Under the pieces are notes generated by a model. That model was not told the origin of the DNA and ran no database searches. It saw nothing but the letters and a program-made list of their open reading frames with translations. From contig JBCBTD010000013.1 in the NCBI GenBank assembly GCA_039818825.1, positions 7,363 to 71,362 on the forward strand: a stretch of 64,000 nt of DNA, written 5' to 3'. The DNA comes from JBCBTD01 sp039818825 (GTDB taxonomy: Bacteria; Pseudomonadota; Alphaproteobacteria; Geminicoccales; Geminicoccaceae). How positions within the stretch are numbered: position 1 is the stretch's first letter; each line of letters opens with the position of its first letter. The position numbers and the translations under genes were made by a program. This document shows, in pieces, positions 24,564 through 34,135 of this stretch.

Positions 24564-24603
24564 CTAAATAATCTTGTATGCTAATGATAGGCGATCGCGC
24601 ACG

Positions 24604-24634
24604 AAAAAGCCCCACGCCAACGGCGCGGGGCTTT
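24604..24634 (-). terminator. Intrinsic terminator downstream of carD
   Basis: Read on the minus strand, AAAGCCCC-GCGCC-GTT-GGCG-T-GGGGC forms a long GC-rich stem and is followed by TTTTT. It lies 27 nt past the carD stop codon. Confidence 0.85.
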
Positions 24635-24660
24635 CCCGATCGAACGAGCGTCGCTGGTCG

Positions 24661-25164
24661 TCAGGCGGCGTGCGCCACCAGCACCTTCTCCAGCTTCACG
24701 GTCGCCTGTTCCTCGTCGGTGCGGTCGATCGCCGCAACCTCGCGGGCCAGCCGCTCGAGCGCCGCGCGGTACATCTGCCGTTCGCTGTAGGACTGCTCCT
24801 GGTCCTCTGCCTTGTGCAGCTCGCGCACCACCTCGGCGATCGCCACCGGATCGCCCGAGTTGATCTTCGCTTCGTACTCCTGCGCGCGCCGGCTCCACAT
24901 GACCGAGCGCCGCGGCCGGATCTTCGTCTTCAGGGTCTCCAGCGCCGAATGGATCTTCTCCTTCGACGACAGCTTGCGCATGCCCGATTTCGCGACCTTG
25001 TCGACCGGCACCCGGAGGATCAAACGGTCCTGCTCGAAGGAGACGACGTACATCTCGAGGTCGATGCCTGCGATCGTCTCTTTTTCGACCGCTGTGATCC
25101 GGCCCACACCGTGGGACGGATAAACGATGTAGTCACCTGCAGCGAACGCCAGTTTCTTGGTCAT
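24661..25164 (-). CDS. carD: CarD family transcriptional regulator
   Basis: A 167-residue CarD/CdnL-type protein. The N-terminal RNA-polymerase-interaction domain reads FAAGDYIVYPSHGVGRITAVEKETIAG and is followed by LILRVPVDKVAKSGMRKLSS. The helical C-terminal domain includes RPRRSVMWSRRAQEYEAKI, with the Trp that contacts promoter DNA. CarD stabilises open complexes, especially at rRNA promoters. MTKKLAF at 25164 is the start used by homologues. It is monocistronic, with its own strong terminator. Confidence 0.95.
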   Translation of the reverse strand: MTKKLAFAAGDYIVYPSHGVGRITAVEKETIAGIDLEMYVVSFEQDRLILRVPVDKVAKSGMRKLSSKEKIHSALETLKTKIRPRRSVMWSRRAQEYEAKINSGDPVAIAEVVRELHKAEDQEQSYSERQMYRAALERLAREVAAIDRTDEEQATVKLEKVLVAHAA

Positions 25165-25399
25165 ACAGACTCCATTCCCAGTCAGCCCGATCAGGAATGG
25201 CGAGACGCGGCGCAAAGCGAGGGCTGCGAGCCGTTACCGACTCACCCGAACCTCGATCATGCTCATTACCCTAGGAACCGATGACGGTCCGCCATGGGGT
25301 CAGGTGCGACTCGTCACCCTCGCTCGATCGGCAACCACTCAAGGACCGTGAACCTACCACGAAATCGTCAACAAAGCCACACAAACTGTCCTAAAAGGG

Positions 25400-25741
25400 T
25401 CAGTTGCCCTCGCCACCCGCCGGGTCGAAGAACTTCTCGAACTTGCCCGATACGCCCTGATAGGTCTCGGCGTCGGTCGGCGCGTCACCTTTCCGGGTGA
25501 TGTTCGGCCAAGCGCCCATGCCGTACTTCCGATTGAGCTCTAGCCACTTCTCGGCTTCGGGCTCAGTATCGGGCAGAATCGCCTCAGCTGGGCATTCCGG
25601 CTCGCAGACGCCACAGTCGATGCACTCGTCCGGGTTGATCACCAGCATGTTGGCCCCCTCGTAAAAACAGTCGACGGGGCAGACCTCGACGCAATCCATG
25701 TACTTGCAGCGAATGCACGCTTCGGTGACGACGTAGGTCAT
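25400..25741 (-). CDS. fdxA: Seven-iron ferredoxin FdxA
   Basis: A 113-residue 7Fe ferredoxin. Cysteines 9, 17 and 50 are placed for the [3Fe-4S] cluster and 21, 40, 43 and 46 for the [4Fe-4S] cluster, with extra Cys12 and Cys25 as in Azotobacter FdI-type proteins (ACIRCKYMDCVEVCPVDC; CIDCGVCEPECP). The C-terminal extension EKWLELNRKYGMGAWPNIT is typical of proteobacterial FdxA. It transfers electrons at low potential. The 235 nt between its stop and carD hold no gene that I can see. Confidence 0.96.
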   Translation of the reverse strand: MTYVVTEACIRCKYMDCVEVCPVDCFYEGANMLVINPDECIDCGVCEPECPAEAILPDTEPEAEKWLELNRKYGMGAWPNITRKGDAPTDAETYQGVSGKFEKFFDPAGGEGN

Positions 25742-25842
25742 GCGGCGCTGTCCCTTCTCACGATATGCCCGTGGGATGTATCCCCAGGCGCAGGCGGTGT
25801 GAAGGCGACCGAAAGGCTCGTGGCTGCGGCGTCGGCGCGCGG

Positions 25843-27606
25843 TCAGCGGCGCCCGAACAAGCGTTCGAGGTCGCTTCGATCCAAGCGGATCCAAGTCGGC
25901 CGGCCATGGTTGCATTGCCCGCTGTTGGGCGTGCGCTCCATGGTCCGCAGCAACGCGTCCATCTCCTCACGCTGCAAGCGCCGACCGGAGCGAACGCTGC
26001 CATGGCAGGCGATCCGCGCGCACAGCCGGTGCAGACGTTCGACGATGGCGGTGCTCTCGCTGTCCTCGGCGAGGTCGTTGGCAACGTCGCGCAGCAGTGC
26101 CTCGGCATCGGCATGCGCCAGCGGCGCCGGCAGGGCGCGAACCAAGACGGCGGCCCGGCCGAACCGCTCCAGCTCGAGGCCGAGCCGGGCAAGGGTCGGC
26201 ACCGCATCGACCAGCCGCTCGACGTCCTCGGCCGCGATCTCGACCACCACCGGCAACAACAGCGCCTGGCTGGCGACGCCGTCCTCGAGTTCGGCCTTCA
26301 GCCGCTCGTAGACGATGCGCTCGTGCGCCGCGTGCATGTCCACGAGGACGACACCGTCCTCGGCCTCGGCGACGATGTAGGTGCCGTGGAGCTGCGCCCG
26401 CGCCGCGCCAAGCGGACCCTCCGCACTGGTCCCGGTCAGCGCCGGTGCCTCGACCACAGGCTCCGCCACAGGCCCTGGAGGCGCCGCCGGGGCAAAGGGT
26501 GCTCGATCCTCGGCGAGGCCGATGCTCGTGGTCGTCGGCCGGCTCGGCCAAGCGCTGCCGCGCGCCGGTTCCGCTCGCCAAGCGCCGAGGGCCGCCTGGC
26601 TGACCGTCGCGGCCGTCCGTTGACCCTCGGCGTTCAGCCCGCGCTTCAGCGCGCCCACCACGAGACCACGAACACCACCCGGGTCGCGGAAACGGACCTC
26701 GGCCTTCGCCGGATGGACGTTGACGTCGACCGCCGCCGGCGCGACATCGAGCCACAACACGGCGACAGGCTGCCGATCGTGGAACACCAGGTCCTGATAC
26801 GCCGCTCGAAGGGCTCCGTGCAGCAAGCGATCGGCGACCGGGCGACCGTTGACGACGAACCACTGCTGGCGAGCCGTCCGCGCCGATGCCGTCGGCAGGG
26901 CACACAGCGCGAACAATGCCACGTCGTCACGGGCGGCTTCGATCACCACGGCATCGTGGAGCGGCGCACCGACGATCGCCTGGGCACGGTCCTGGCGTGA
27001 GCCGGCTGGCGGCACGTCGAGCAGGGTGCGCCCGTCATGGCCGACGCTCAACGCGACGCCAGGATGGGCCAGGGCCAAACGCCGGGCGACATCGAGCGAT
27101 GCCTGCACTTCAGCGCGGTCAGAGCGGAGGAATTTGAGCCGCGCCGGGGTCGCGACGAACAAGTCCTCGACGCGAACGTCGGTGCCGACACTGCCGGCGG
27201 CGGGACGGACCGGCCCGATCGAGCCGCCGTCGACACGGAGGCTCCAGCCATGCTCGGCGTCGGCGGTTCGGGTGGTGACCGACAGCCGACTGACCGCGGC
27301 GATCGACGGCAATGCTTCGCCACGGAAACCGAGGAAACGCAACTGCAACAGATCGTCGTCGGGCAGCTTCGACGTGGCGTGACGAGCGACGGCAAGCGCC
27401 AGCGCCTCGTCGGTCATGCCGTCGCCGTCGTCGACCACGCGGATGAGGCTCCGGCCGGCATCGGCCAAGTCGACCGTCACACGTCCGGCGCCAGCGTCGA
27501 CGGCGTTCTCGACCAATTCCTTCACGACCGCCGCCGGCCGTTCGACCACCTCGCCCGCGGCGATGCGATCGACGAGAACCGGTGGCAGAACGCGGATCGT
27601 CGCCAA
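25843..27606 (-). CDS. mutL: DNA mismatch repair protein MutL
   Basis: A 587-residue GHKL ATPase. The N-terminal motifs are intact: Glu30 and Asn34 (VKELVENAVDAGA), DDGDGM at 59-64, and GFRGEALPSIA. The C-terminal domain holds DMHAAHERIVYE, matching the latent endonuclease motif DQHA(x)2E(x)4E except that Gln is Met. It also has ACHGS-type and CNHGRPT segments seen in alphaproteobacterial MutL. The middle linker is long and Pro/Ala-rich. It links MutS recognition to nicking of the new strand. TTG 27606 is the only start placing the GHKL domain at the N-terminus. It ends the ribF-to-mutL block. Confidence 0.95.
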   Translation of the reverse strand: MATIRVLPPVLVDRIAAGEVVERPAAVVKELVENAVDAGAGRVTVDLADAGRSLIRVVDDGDGMTDEALALAVARHATSKLPDDDLLQLRFLGFRGEALPSIAAVSRLSVTTRTADAEHGWSLRVDGGSIGPVRPAAGSVGTDVRVEDLFVATPARLKFLRSDRAEVQASLDVARRLALAHPGVALSVGHDGRTLLDVPPAGSRQDRAQAIVGAPLHDAVVIEAARDDVALFALCALPTASARTARQQWFVVNGRPVADRLLHGALRAAYQDLVFHDRQPVAVLWLDVAPAAVDVNVHPAKAEVRFRDPGGVRGLVVGALKRGLNAEGQRTAATVSQAALGAWRAEPARGSAWPSRPTTTSIGLAEDRAPFAPAAPPGPVAEPVVEAPALTGTSAEGPLGAARAQLHGTYIVAEAEDGVVLVDMHAAHERIVYERLKAELEDGVASQALLLPVVVEIAAEDVERLVDAVPTLARLGLELERFGRAAVLVRALPAPLAHADAEALLRDVANDLAEDSESTAIVERLHRLCARIACHGSVRSGRRLQREEMDALLRTMERTPNSGQCNHGRPTWIRLDRSDLERLFGRR

Positions 27607-27618
27607 TGCCGGCGGCGG

Positions 27619-28935
27619 CTAGCCGTCGAGGCCTTGGGGATCGCCGACGACGACGACGAGGAGGTCGTCGGGGTCGAGCAACTCCCGCGTCACGCGCTTC
27701 ACGTCTTCGAGCGTGACCGCATCGATCAGCGTGTTCCGTCGTTCGAGATAGTCGACGTCGAGGCCGAGCACCGCCATGCCGCGTAGCATGCCGGCCACCT
27801 GGGCGTTACTGGTGAGCCGCAAGGGGAACGACCCGGTGAGGAACGTGCGTGCGCCCTCCAGATCGTCCTCGGTGACGTCGCCAGCAGCGAGGCGGGCGAC
27901 CTCCTGACGGATCAGACGCACGCTCTCGGCAACATCCTCGTTGTTGGTCGCGACCCCACCGGTCCAGAGCGGGCTCAGATCGGTCGGCAGCAGGTAGCTG
28001 TAGGCTGAGTAGGCGAGACCACGCTTCTCCCGGATTTCCTTCAAGAGCCGCGACTGGAAGCCACCACCACCGAGAATGTAGTTGGCAACGTGGGCGGCGT
28101 AGTAGTCGGGATCGGTCCGGCTGACGCCGCCCTGCCCGAACATGACCACGCTCTGCGGCACTGGTTGCGAAACCACGACCGTGGAGCCCAGCACCGGCGT
28201 CACCGGCTCGGCCCCCGAGGTCGGCCCCTCGGCCGGGAGGTCGCCGAACACGTCGTCCAACACAGTCGCGAGCTCGTCGGCGGTGATGTCGCCGGCGACG
28301 CCGATGCGCAGCTTGTCGCGCGTCAGCTGGCGGTCGACGAAGCCGACGAGGTCGTCCCGACCGAGCGCCGCGACGGTCGCCAACGAGCCTCGGTCGCTGA
28401 CGCCGTAGCTGTGATCCGGAAAGGCCGTGGCGAAGAAGGTCTCGCGGGCGACGGTGCCGGGATCGGTCGAGCGGCGGTTGATCACCGCCATGACCTGCGC
28501 CCGGACCCGCTCGATCGGTTCGGCGTCGAAACGCACTTCGGTCAGCGCCAACCGCGTGAGGTCGAAAGCGAGCTCCTTGTTGACGGTCAACGTCCGCAGA
28601 TCGCCAACGAAGGCGTCACGGTCGGCGTTGAAGCTGAGCTGGATGGCGTTGTCCTCGAGCGCGGTCCGGAAGGCCAGGCTGTCGAGCTCGCCGGCGCCCT
28701 CATCGAGCAGCGCCGCGGTCATTTGCGCCAGACCGGCCTGCTCGGCGGTCTCGAATTGGGTCCCGCCTTTGAAGGCGAACGACATGGCGATCAGTGGGAC
28801 GCTCGGTTCGTGCAGCAGATAGGCCTCGATGCCGAGATCGCTGACCACCCGTTCGACGTTGGCCGCCGCCGTGGCGGGCGCTGCGGCCAGAAGGAGCGCA
28901 CCGCTCACCAGGGCGCCCATGAGGATCGTGCGCAT
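27619..28935 (-). CDS. M16 family peptidase homologue, non-catalytic subunit type
   Basis: A 438-residue exported pitrilysin-fold protein with signal peptide (LMGALVSGALLLAAAPATAA). The place of the zinc motif HxxEH reads AGLAQ in EQAGLAQMTAALLDEG, so it cannot bind zinc normally. The second half carries the regular RRNTLIDAVTLEDVKRVTRELLDPDDLLVVVVG ending of the family. Bacterial M16B enzymes often work as heterodimers of an active and an inactive chain; the active partner is encoded 4 nt upstream. Location is likely periplasmic. Confidence 0.9.
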   Translation of the reverse strand: MRTILMGALVSGALLLAAAPATAAANVERVVSDLGIEAYLLHEPSVPLIAMSFAFKGGTQFETAEQAGLAQMTAALLDEGAGELDSLAFRTALEDNAIQLSFNADRDAFVGDLRTLTVNKELAFDLTRLALTEVRFDAEPIERVRAQVMAVINRRSTDPGTVARETFFATAFPDHSYGVSDRGSLATVAALGRDDLVGFVDRQLTRDKLRIGVAGDITADELATVLDDVFGDLPAEGPTSGAEPVTPVLGSTVVVSQPVPQSVVMFGQGGVSRTDPDYYAAHVANYILGGGGFQSRLLKEIREKRGLAYSAYSYLLPTDLSPLWTGGVATNNEDVAESVRLIRQEVARLAAGDVTEDDLEGARTFLTGSFPLRLTSNAQVAGMLRGMAVLGLDVDYLERRNTLIDAVTLEDVKRVTRELLDPDDLLVVVVGDPQGLDG

Positions 28936-28939
28936 CGGC

Positions 28940-30289
28940 TCACCCGGTCTCCCCTTCCTGCGGTGGCGTCTGCAGCCACCCGGTCACCGACCGCTCCGGC
29001 AACAGCACGTCGCGCGCCGCCTGATTGACCTGATCCGTGGTCAGCAGACCGATTCGCTCCGGCCACTGCTCCACATCGTCGATCGTGAGGCCGGTGGTCA
29101 GCGCCGAACCGATGATCCGCGCGGCACCAGACAGGCTGTCCTGAGCATAGACCGCCTCGGCCTGCATCCGCCGTTTGGCACGCTCGACCTCGTCGTCGGT
29201 CAAGCCGTCGCGAAGCGCTTCCGCCAACACCTCGTCGAGCGCCGCTTCCAGCTCGGCCAGGCTCACCCCCTGCCGCGGCGTCGCGTAGACGCGAAAGCTC
29301 GTGTCGTCCAATGCCGTCCCTCGATAAAACGCGCCGGCGTTCGACGCCAGCGCCCGCTCGACCACCAACTCGCGGTAAAGCCTGCTGGTCGAGCCGCTGC
29401 CCAGCACCTCGGCGAAGAGGTCGAGCGCATGGGCCTTCTCCCAGCCGGCAAGTCGCTGGCTCGGCGCAAGATAGGCGCGGCTCAAGCTCGGCTGGCGCAC
29501 CTGCGGGTCCTCGAGCACGATCCGGCGGGCAACCGCGGCGGGCGGCTCCTTGAGGCGTTCGCGCGTACGGACGTCGCGCGCCGGGATCTTGCCGTAGGTG
29601 GCTTCCGCGAGCGGCCGCACTTCCTCGGCATCGATGTCACCGACGACGATCAGAACGGCGTTGTTGGGCGCATACCACGCGTCATAGAAAGCTTCGGCGT
29701 CGGCGCGATCGTAGGTCTCCATCTCGTGGAACCAGCCGATCACCGGATCGCCATAGGGGTGATTGAGGTAGAGCGCTGCGCTCATCTGCTCAGCGAGCCG
29801 GGCCGACGGGTTGTTGTCGACCACCGAGCGGCGCTCCTCGAGCACGACGTCGCGCTCCGGTAGCACCAGATCGTCGGTCAAGCGGAGATGAGCCATGCGG
29901 TCGGCCTCCATCTCCATCACCAGACCCAGCCGGTCGCGGGCGATGTTTTGGAAGTAGGCGGTGAAATCGGCCGAGGTCATGGCGTTCTCGGTCCCGCCGT
30001 TGCGCGCCACCAGCCGCGAAAACTCACCCGGCTCCCGATTGTCGGTGCCCTTGAACATCAGGTGTTCGACGAAGTGCGGCAGGCCTGACTTGCCTTGCGG
30101 GCTGTCGGCGCTGCCGACACGGTACCAGACCCAGTGGCTGACGACCGGCGCGCGCCGGTTGGTCACGACCACCACGTCCATGCCGTTGTCGAGGGTGAAG
30201 CGCTCGGGCGAGAACATCTTCGCCGCGCTGGGCGATGTCAGCGCGGCACCGGCGAGGGCGGTGGCGAGGAGCAGCGAGGTCAAGCGCAT
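28940..30289 (-). CDS. M16 family zinc metallopeptidase, catalytic subunit
   Basis: A 449-residue exported protein with a signal peptide (LLLATALAGAALTSPSAA). The inverted zinc motif HFVEH is at residues 72-76 (PHFVEHLMFKGT), giving His72, Glu75 and His76, and the NGGTENAMTSADFTAYF segment follows. It is expected to cleave peptides in the periplasm as a dimer with the inactive paralogue downstream. Its ATG overlaps the DUF3035 stop codon (TGATG). Confidence 0.94.
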   Translation of the reverse strand: MRLTSLLLATALAGAALTSPSAAKMFSPERFTLDNGMDVVVVTNRRAPVVSHWVWYRVGSADSPQGKSGLPHFVEHLMFKGTDNREPGEFSRLVARNGGTENAMTSADFTAYFQNIARDRLGLVMEMEADRMAHLRLTDDLVLPERDVVLEERRSVVDNNPSARLAEQMSAALYLNHPYGDPVIGWFHEMETYDRADAEAFYDAWYAPNNAVLIVVGDIDAEEVRPLAEATYGKIPARDVRTRERLKEPPAAVARRIVLEDPQVRQPSLSRAYLAPSQRLAGWEKAHALDLFAEVLGSGSTSRLYRELVVERALASNAGAFYRGTALDDTSFRVYATPRQGVSLAELEAALDEVLAEALRDGLTDDEVERAKRRMQAEAVYAQDSLSGAARIIGSALTTGLTIDDVEQWPERIGLLTTDQVNQAARDVLLPERSVTGWLQTPPQEGETG

Positions 30290-30846
30290 CAGCCGCCTCC
30301 GGTCGGGGGCAAGGGTTGGGACGAGAGGCGAACGCTGCGAACGTTGATGCCGGCCGCAGCTAGCCGTTCGGCCTCGGCCCTGGCGTCGAGCGGGTCACGC
30401 TCGGCCCGCTCCAGCCGCCGCCTCTGGAAATCCAAGATGAACCAGAAACGTCCCGTATCCAGTCCTGCCTGCCCAACGGTTTCTTCGGCGACGATGTTGC
30501 GGATGTCCGGCTCCACCGGTCCCGCGGCGGCGACCAGCGCCTGCTGGCCCGGGGTCGGTGGCGCGCTCGGGATCGCCTCGCCGGTCAGGGCCACCTGCGC
30601 CTGCTCGCGGGTGGTTGCTTCGAGCGCCGGAGGCGCACCGGGTTCCGGGGGCCTCAGGCGGAAGTCGGGAGGCAGCACGAGCGGCGGCCGCTGGACGACC
30701 TGGAACTCGTCCGGAGACCGCCGGCCCAGCCCCAACGCGTCGCCAACGCTCTCGCCGCCGCAGCCCGTCAACGCGAAGGCGGACAGGACCACGACGACAG
30801 CGACGAAGCGACGCGGGCGGCGGACGTAGAACATGGTCCCGCTCAT
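30289..30846 (-). CDS. DUF3035 family lipoprotein
   Basis: A 185-residue protein with a lipoprotein signal: basic YVRRPRRF, hydrophobic VAVVVVLSAFA and lipobox LTGC. The segment LGRRSPDEFQVVQRPPLVLPPDF is diagnostic of DUF3035, a family seen next to lspA and M16 genes in alphaproteobacteria. Its function is unknown. The ATG at 30846 overlaps the lspA stop codon (ATGA), which supports this start over the in-frame ATG at 30834. Coupling to lspA is apt because LspA would process this protein. Confidence 0.88.
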   Translation of the reverse strand: MSGTMFYVRRPRRFVAVVVVLSAFALTGCGGESVGDALGLGRRSPDEFQVVQRPPLVLPPDFRLRPPEPGAPPALEATTREQAQVALTGEAIPSAPPTPGQQALVAAAGPVEPDIRNIVAEETVGQAGLDTGRFWFILDFQRRRLERAERDPLDARAEAERLAAAGINVRSVRLSSQPLPPTGGG

Positions 30847-31316
30847 GTAGAGGTCACCCGCGGAGGCCACAAGCCATCGAGCACCAGCAGGGCGGCGCCG
30901 ACGACGATCGCACTGTCGGCGACGTTGAACGCCGGCCAGTGCCAGCCGGCCGCGTGGAAGTCGAGGAAATCGACCACCGCGCCGTGCAGGACCCGATCGA
31001 TGGCGTTGCCGAGCGCGCCAGCGATGACCAGCACCAGCCCCCAGCGCTGCGCCGGCCCGTGCTCGCCCGTGGCCAACCACCACGCCAACGCAGCCGCGAC
31101 CGCGCCGGCGAGGGCCGTCAGCAGCCAGCGCTGCAGCTCGCCGTCATTGCCCTGGAACAGCCCGAAGCTGACGCCCTGGTTCCAGACCAGAACCAGGTTG
31201 AAGAACGACGCCACCTCACGCGGTACGAGACCGGCGCCGTGCGACCAGAGGACCAGCCACTTGGTCGCCTGGTCGACGACGAGGATCGCGACGACCGCCG
31301 CCAAGGAACGCACCAC
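30843..31316 (-). CDS. lspA: Lipoprotein signal peptidase (signal peptidase II)
   Basis: A 157-residue membrane aspartyl protease with four transmembrane segments. The catalytic aspartates lie in GALGNAIDRV and FNVADSAIVVG, and VVDFLDFH and NLVLVWNQGVSFG are also typical. It cleaves signal peptides of diacylated prolipoproteins. Adjacent GTG codons at 31316 and 31313 are possible starts, 12 nt after the ileS stop; more upstream starts would lie inside ileS. Confidence 0.95.
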   Translation of the reverse strand: MVRSLAAVVAILVVDQATKWLVLWSHGAGLVPREVASFFNLVLVWNQGVSFGLFQGNDGELQRWLLTALAGAVAAALAWWLATGEHGPAQRWGLVLVIAGALGNAIDRVLHGAVVDFLDFHAAGWHWPAFNVADSAIVVGAALLVLDGLWPPRVTST

Positions 31317-31327
31317 CGAACCGCTGC

Positions 31328-34135
31328 TCAGGCGACGGCGCGGTGTTCCGCCACCGCGTCCGCGCAACGCGCGCACAAGCCGTCGCCGTCGACGCTCGGG
31401 AAGCACTGCCAGCAGCGCGCGCACTTCTCGCCGCTCGCGAGGCCGGGCACGACCGCGACGCCGGCCACGTCCTCCAGGCGAAACGCGTCCGGCGGTGCCG
31501 GGTCAACGCTCAGCGTGATGCCGCTGGTGATGCAGAGTTCGGCGAAGTTGACGCTTTGCAGAAGGTCGCGGTCGCCCTCGTCGACGTGGACCAGCGGCGC
31601 CGCCTCCAACGACGAGCCGATACGCTTGTCGCGCCGCTCGATCTCCAAGGCACCGGTGACCACCCGCCGGATCTCGCGGAGGCGTTGCCAACAGCCGGCC
31701 ACGGCGTCGTCCAGCCAGGCCGCGGGTACCGCACGGAAGTCCTGGAGGTGGATGCTGGCGGCGTCGACGCCGTGGCGGGCCCGCCACGCCTCCTCGGTGG
31801 TGAAAACGAGCACCGGCGCCAGCCACCGGACCAGGGTGTCGAACAGCACGTCGAGCACCGTCCTGGCAGCACGCCGCCGCAGGCTCGACGGCGGATCGCA
31901 GTAGAGGACGTCCTTCCTGACGTCGAAGTAGAACGCGGAAAGCTCGACCGCGCAGAAGTCGTGCAGAGCGCCGTACAGGCGGTCGAAATCGAAGGCGCCG
32001 TTGGCCTCGCGAACCTGGCGGTCGAGCCGGACCAGCTCGCCGAGTACCCAACGCTCCAGCTCCGGCATGTCGGCCGGGTCGACCCGCTCCGTGGCGCCGA
32101 ACCCGGCGAGATTGCCAAGCAGGTAGCGAAGCGTGTTGCGTAGCCGTCGATAGGCGTCGGCCTGGCGCTTGAGGATTTCGTCGCCGATCCGGACGTCCTC
32201 GGTGAAGTCCGCGGACACCACCCACAAGCGGACGATGTCGGCACCGTAGGACTTGAGCAGGTCCTGGACCTCGACGCCGTTGCCGAGCGACTTCGACATC
32301 TTGCGCCCCTCGGCATCGACGACGAAGCCGTGGGTGAGAACGGCATCGAACGGTGCGCGACCGCGGGTGCCGCAGCTCTCCAAAAGGCTGGACTGGAACC
32401 AACCGCGGTGTTGATCCGAGCCCTCCAGATAGAGCGATGCTGGCCAGCGCAGCTCGGACCGCTGTTCCAGCACGGTTGCGTGGGTCGAACCGCTGTCGAA
32501 CCAGACGTCGAGAATGTCGTCGATCTTCTCGTAGTCGGCGGCAGCGTAGGCGTTGCCTAGGAAGTCCTGCGGGTCGCGGCTCCACCAGGCGTCGGCCCCT
32601 TCCTCGCGAAAGGCTTGGGCGATCCGCGCCGCGACCTCGGCGTCGCGCAGCACGTCGCCGGTTCCCTTGTGGACGAACACCGCAATCGGCACGCCCCAGG
32701 CGCGCTGACGGCTGACGCACCAGTCGGGCCGGCTCTCGACCATGCCGCGCAGGCGATTGGCGCCCGCAGCTGGAACGAACCGGGTCGCCGCTATGGCGTC
32801 CAAGGCGGTCCGGCGCAGGCCATGGTCGTCGTCCATGGCGATGAACCACTGGGGTGTCGCACGGAAGATCACCGGTGCCTTGGAGCGCCAACTGTGCGGG
32901 TAGCTGTGGACCAGCTTGCCGCGGGCCAACAGCGCGCCGGCGTCGACCAGTGCCTGGATCACCGGCTCGTGCGCCTCGAACACGTGCAGCCCCTCGAATC
33001 CGGGCACTGCAGTCGTGTAGTGCCCGGCTTCGTCGACGGTGTCCGGCACCTCCAGGCCGTGCAGCGCGCCGAGTTCGAAGTCGTCCGCGCCGTGGCTCGG
33101 GGCGATGTGCACGAGTCCGGTGCCCTGCTCGGTAGTGACGAAGCCGCCGGCAAGCAGGGGAACGCCGTACTCGTAGCCCTTGCCCCGGAGCGGGTGGGCG
33201 ACGACCGTGCCCGCGAGATCGCGCCCAGCAAAGGTGGCGACGGTAGTTGTTGCCGTGATTCCGGCCGCGTCACAAACGTCGTCGACCAGCGCATCGGCGA
33301 GCACCAGCCGCTCACCGACGCTGGCGTGGCTGCCTTCGGCGACTCCAGACACTTCGACCAGCCGGTACGCGAGCGCATCGCCATAGGCCACCGCGCGGTT
33401 TGCCGGCATCGTCCAGGGCGTGGTCGTCCAAATGACCACCGCTGCTCCCGCCAGCACCGGGTTGGCAGTCTCGACCACTGGAAATCGAACCCAGATGGTG
33501 TGCGAGCTGTGGTCATGATACTCGACCTCGGCCTCGGCCAAGGCGGTCTTCTCGACCACGGACCACATGACCGACTTGTGCCCACGATAAAGCCGGCCAC
33601 TCATCAAGAACTTGGCCAGCTCCTCGAAAATGCCGGCCTCGGCGGCGAAGCTCATCGTCGTGTAGGGAGCGGCCCAGTCGCCGAGGACGCCTAGCCGTTG
33701 GAACTCGGTCATTTGTACGCGGATCCACTTCTCGGCGTACTCGCGGCACTGGCGGCGGAAGGCGACGATCGGAACCTGGTCTTTGTCTTTCCCTTTGGCG
33801 CGGTACTGCTGCTCGATGTTCCACTCGATCGGCAGACCATGGCAGTCCCAGCCGGGAACGTAGGCCGCGTCTTTGCCGAGCATCTGTTGGCTGCGGTTGA
33901 CGACGTCCTTCAGGATCTTGTTGAGCGCCGTGCCCATGTGCAGATGGCCGTTGGCGTAGGGCGGGCCGTCGTGCAGCACGAACCGCTCCCGGTCGGCCGA
34001 CGCTTCGCGCAGGCGCCGATACAGGTCCTGCTCCGTCCAGCTCGCCAGAATCTCCGGCTCGCGCTGCGGCAGGTTCGCCTTCATCGCGAACGTGGTTTTC
34101 GGCAGGGCAACGGTCGCGCGAAGGTCCTGGGTCAT
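31328..34135 (-). CDS. ileS: Isoleucyl-tRNA synthetase
   Basis: A 935-residue class Ia synthetase. The HIGH-type motif is GHLHMG at 63-68 (PPYANGHLHMG), the KMSKS loop reads GRKMSKSLGN, and the editing domain has WTTTPWTMPANRAV. The C-terminal zinc finger CARCWQCFPSVDGDGLCARC is present. It charges tRNA-Ile and edits mischarged valine. The ATG overlaps the ribF stop (ATGA). The ribF-ileS-lspA order is the classical one. Confidence 0.97.
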   Translation of the reverse strand: MTQDLRATVALPKTTFAMKANLPQREPEILASWTEQDLYRRLREASADRERFVLHDGPPYANGHLHMGTALNKILKDVVNRSQQMLGKDAAYVPGWDCHGLPIEWNIEQQYRAKGKDKDQVPIVAFRRQCREYAEKWIRVQMTEFQRLGVLGDWAAPYTTMSFAAEAGIFEELAKFLMSGRLYRGHKSVMWSVVEKTALAEAEVEYHDHSSHTIWVRFPVVETANPVLAGAAVVIWTTTPWTMPANRAVAYGDALAYRLVEVSGVAEGSHASVGERLVLADALVDDVCDAAGITATTTVATFAGRDLAGTVVAHPLRGKGYEYGVPLLAGGFVTTEQGTGLVHIAPSHGADDFELGALHGLEVPDTVDEAGHYTTAVPGFEGLHVFEAHEPVIQALVDAGALLARGKLVHSYPHSWRSKAPVIFRATPQWFIAMDDDHGLRRTALDAIAATRFVPAAGANRLRGMVESRPDWCVSRQRAWGVPIAVFVHKGTGDVLRDAEVAARIAQAFREEGADAWWSRDPQDFLGNAYAAADYEKIDDILDVWFDSGSTHATVLEQRSELRWPASLYLEGSDQHRGWFQSSLLESCGTRGRAPFDAVLTHGFVVDAEGRKMSKSLGNGVEVQDLLKSYGADIVRLWVVSADFTEDVRIGDEILKRQADAYRRLRNTLRYLLGNLAGFGATERVDPADMPELERWVLGELVRLDRQVREANGAFDFDRLYGALHDFCAVELSAFYFDVRKDVLYCDPPSSLRRRAARTVLDVLFDTLVRWLAPVLVFTTEEAWRARHGVDAASIHLQDFRAVPAAWLDDAVAGCWQRLREIRRVVTGALEIERRDKRIGSSLEAAPLVHVDEGDRDLLQSVNFAELCITSGITLSVDPAPPDAFRLEDVAGVAVVPGLASGEKCARCWQCFPSVDGDGLCARCADAVAEHRAVA

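Noticed and set aside
25165..25399. Possible small gene or riboswitch between fdxA and carD
   Set aside because: No frame with a binding site, no strong hairpin with T tract and no recognisable riboswitch core could be found.
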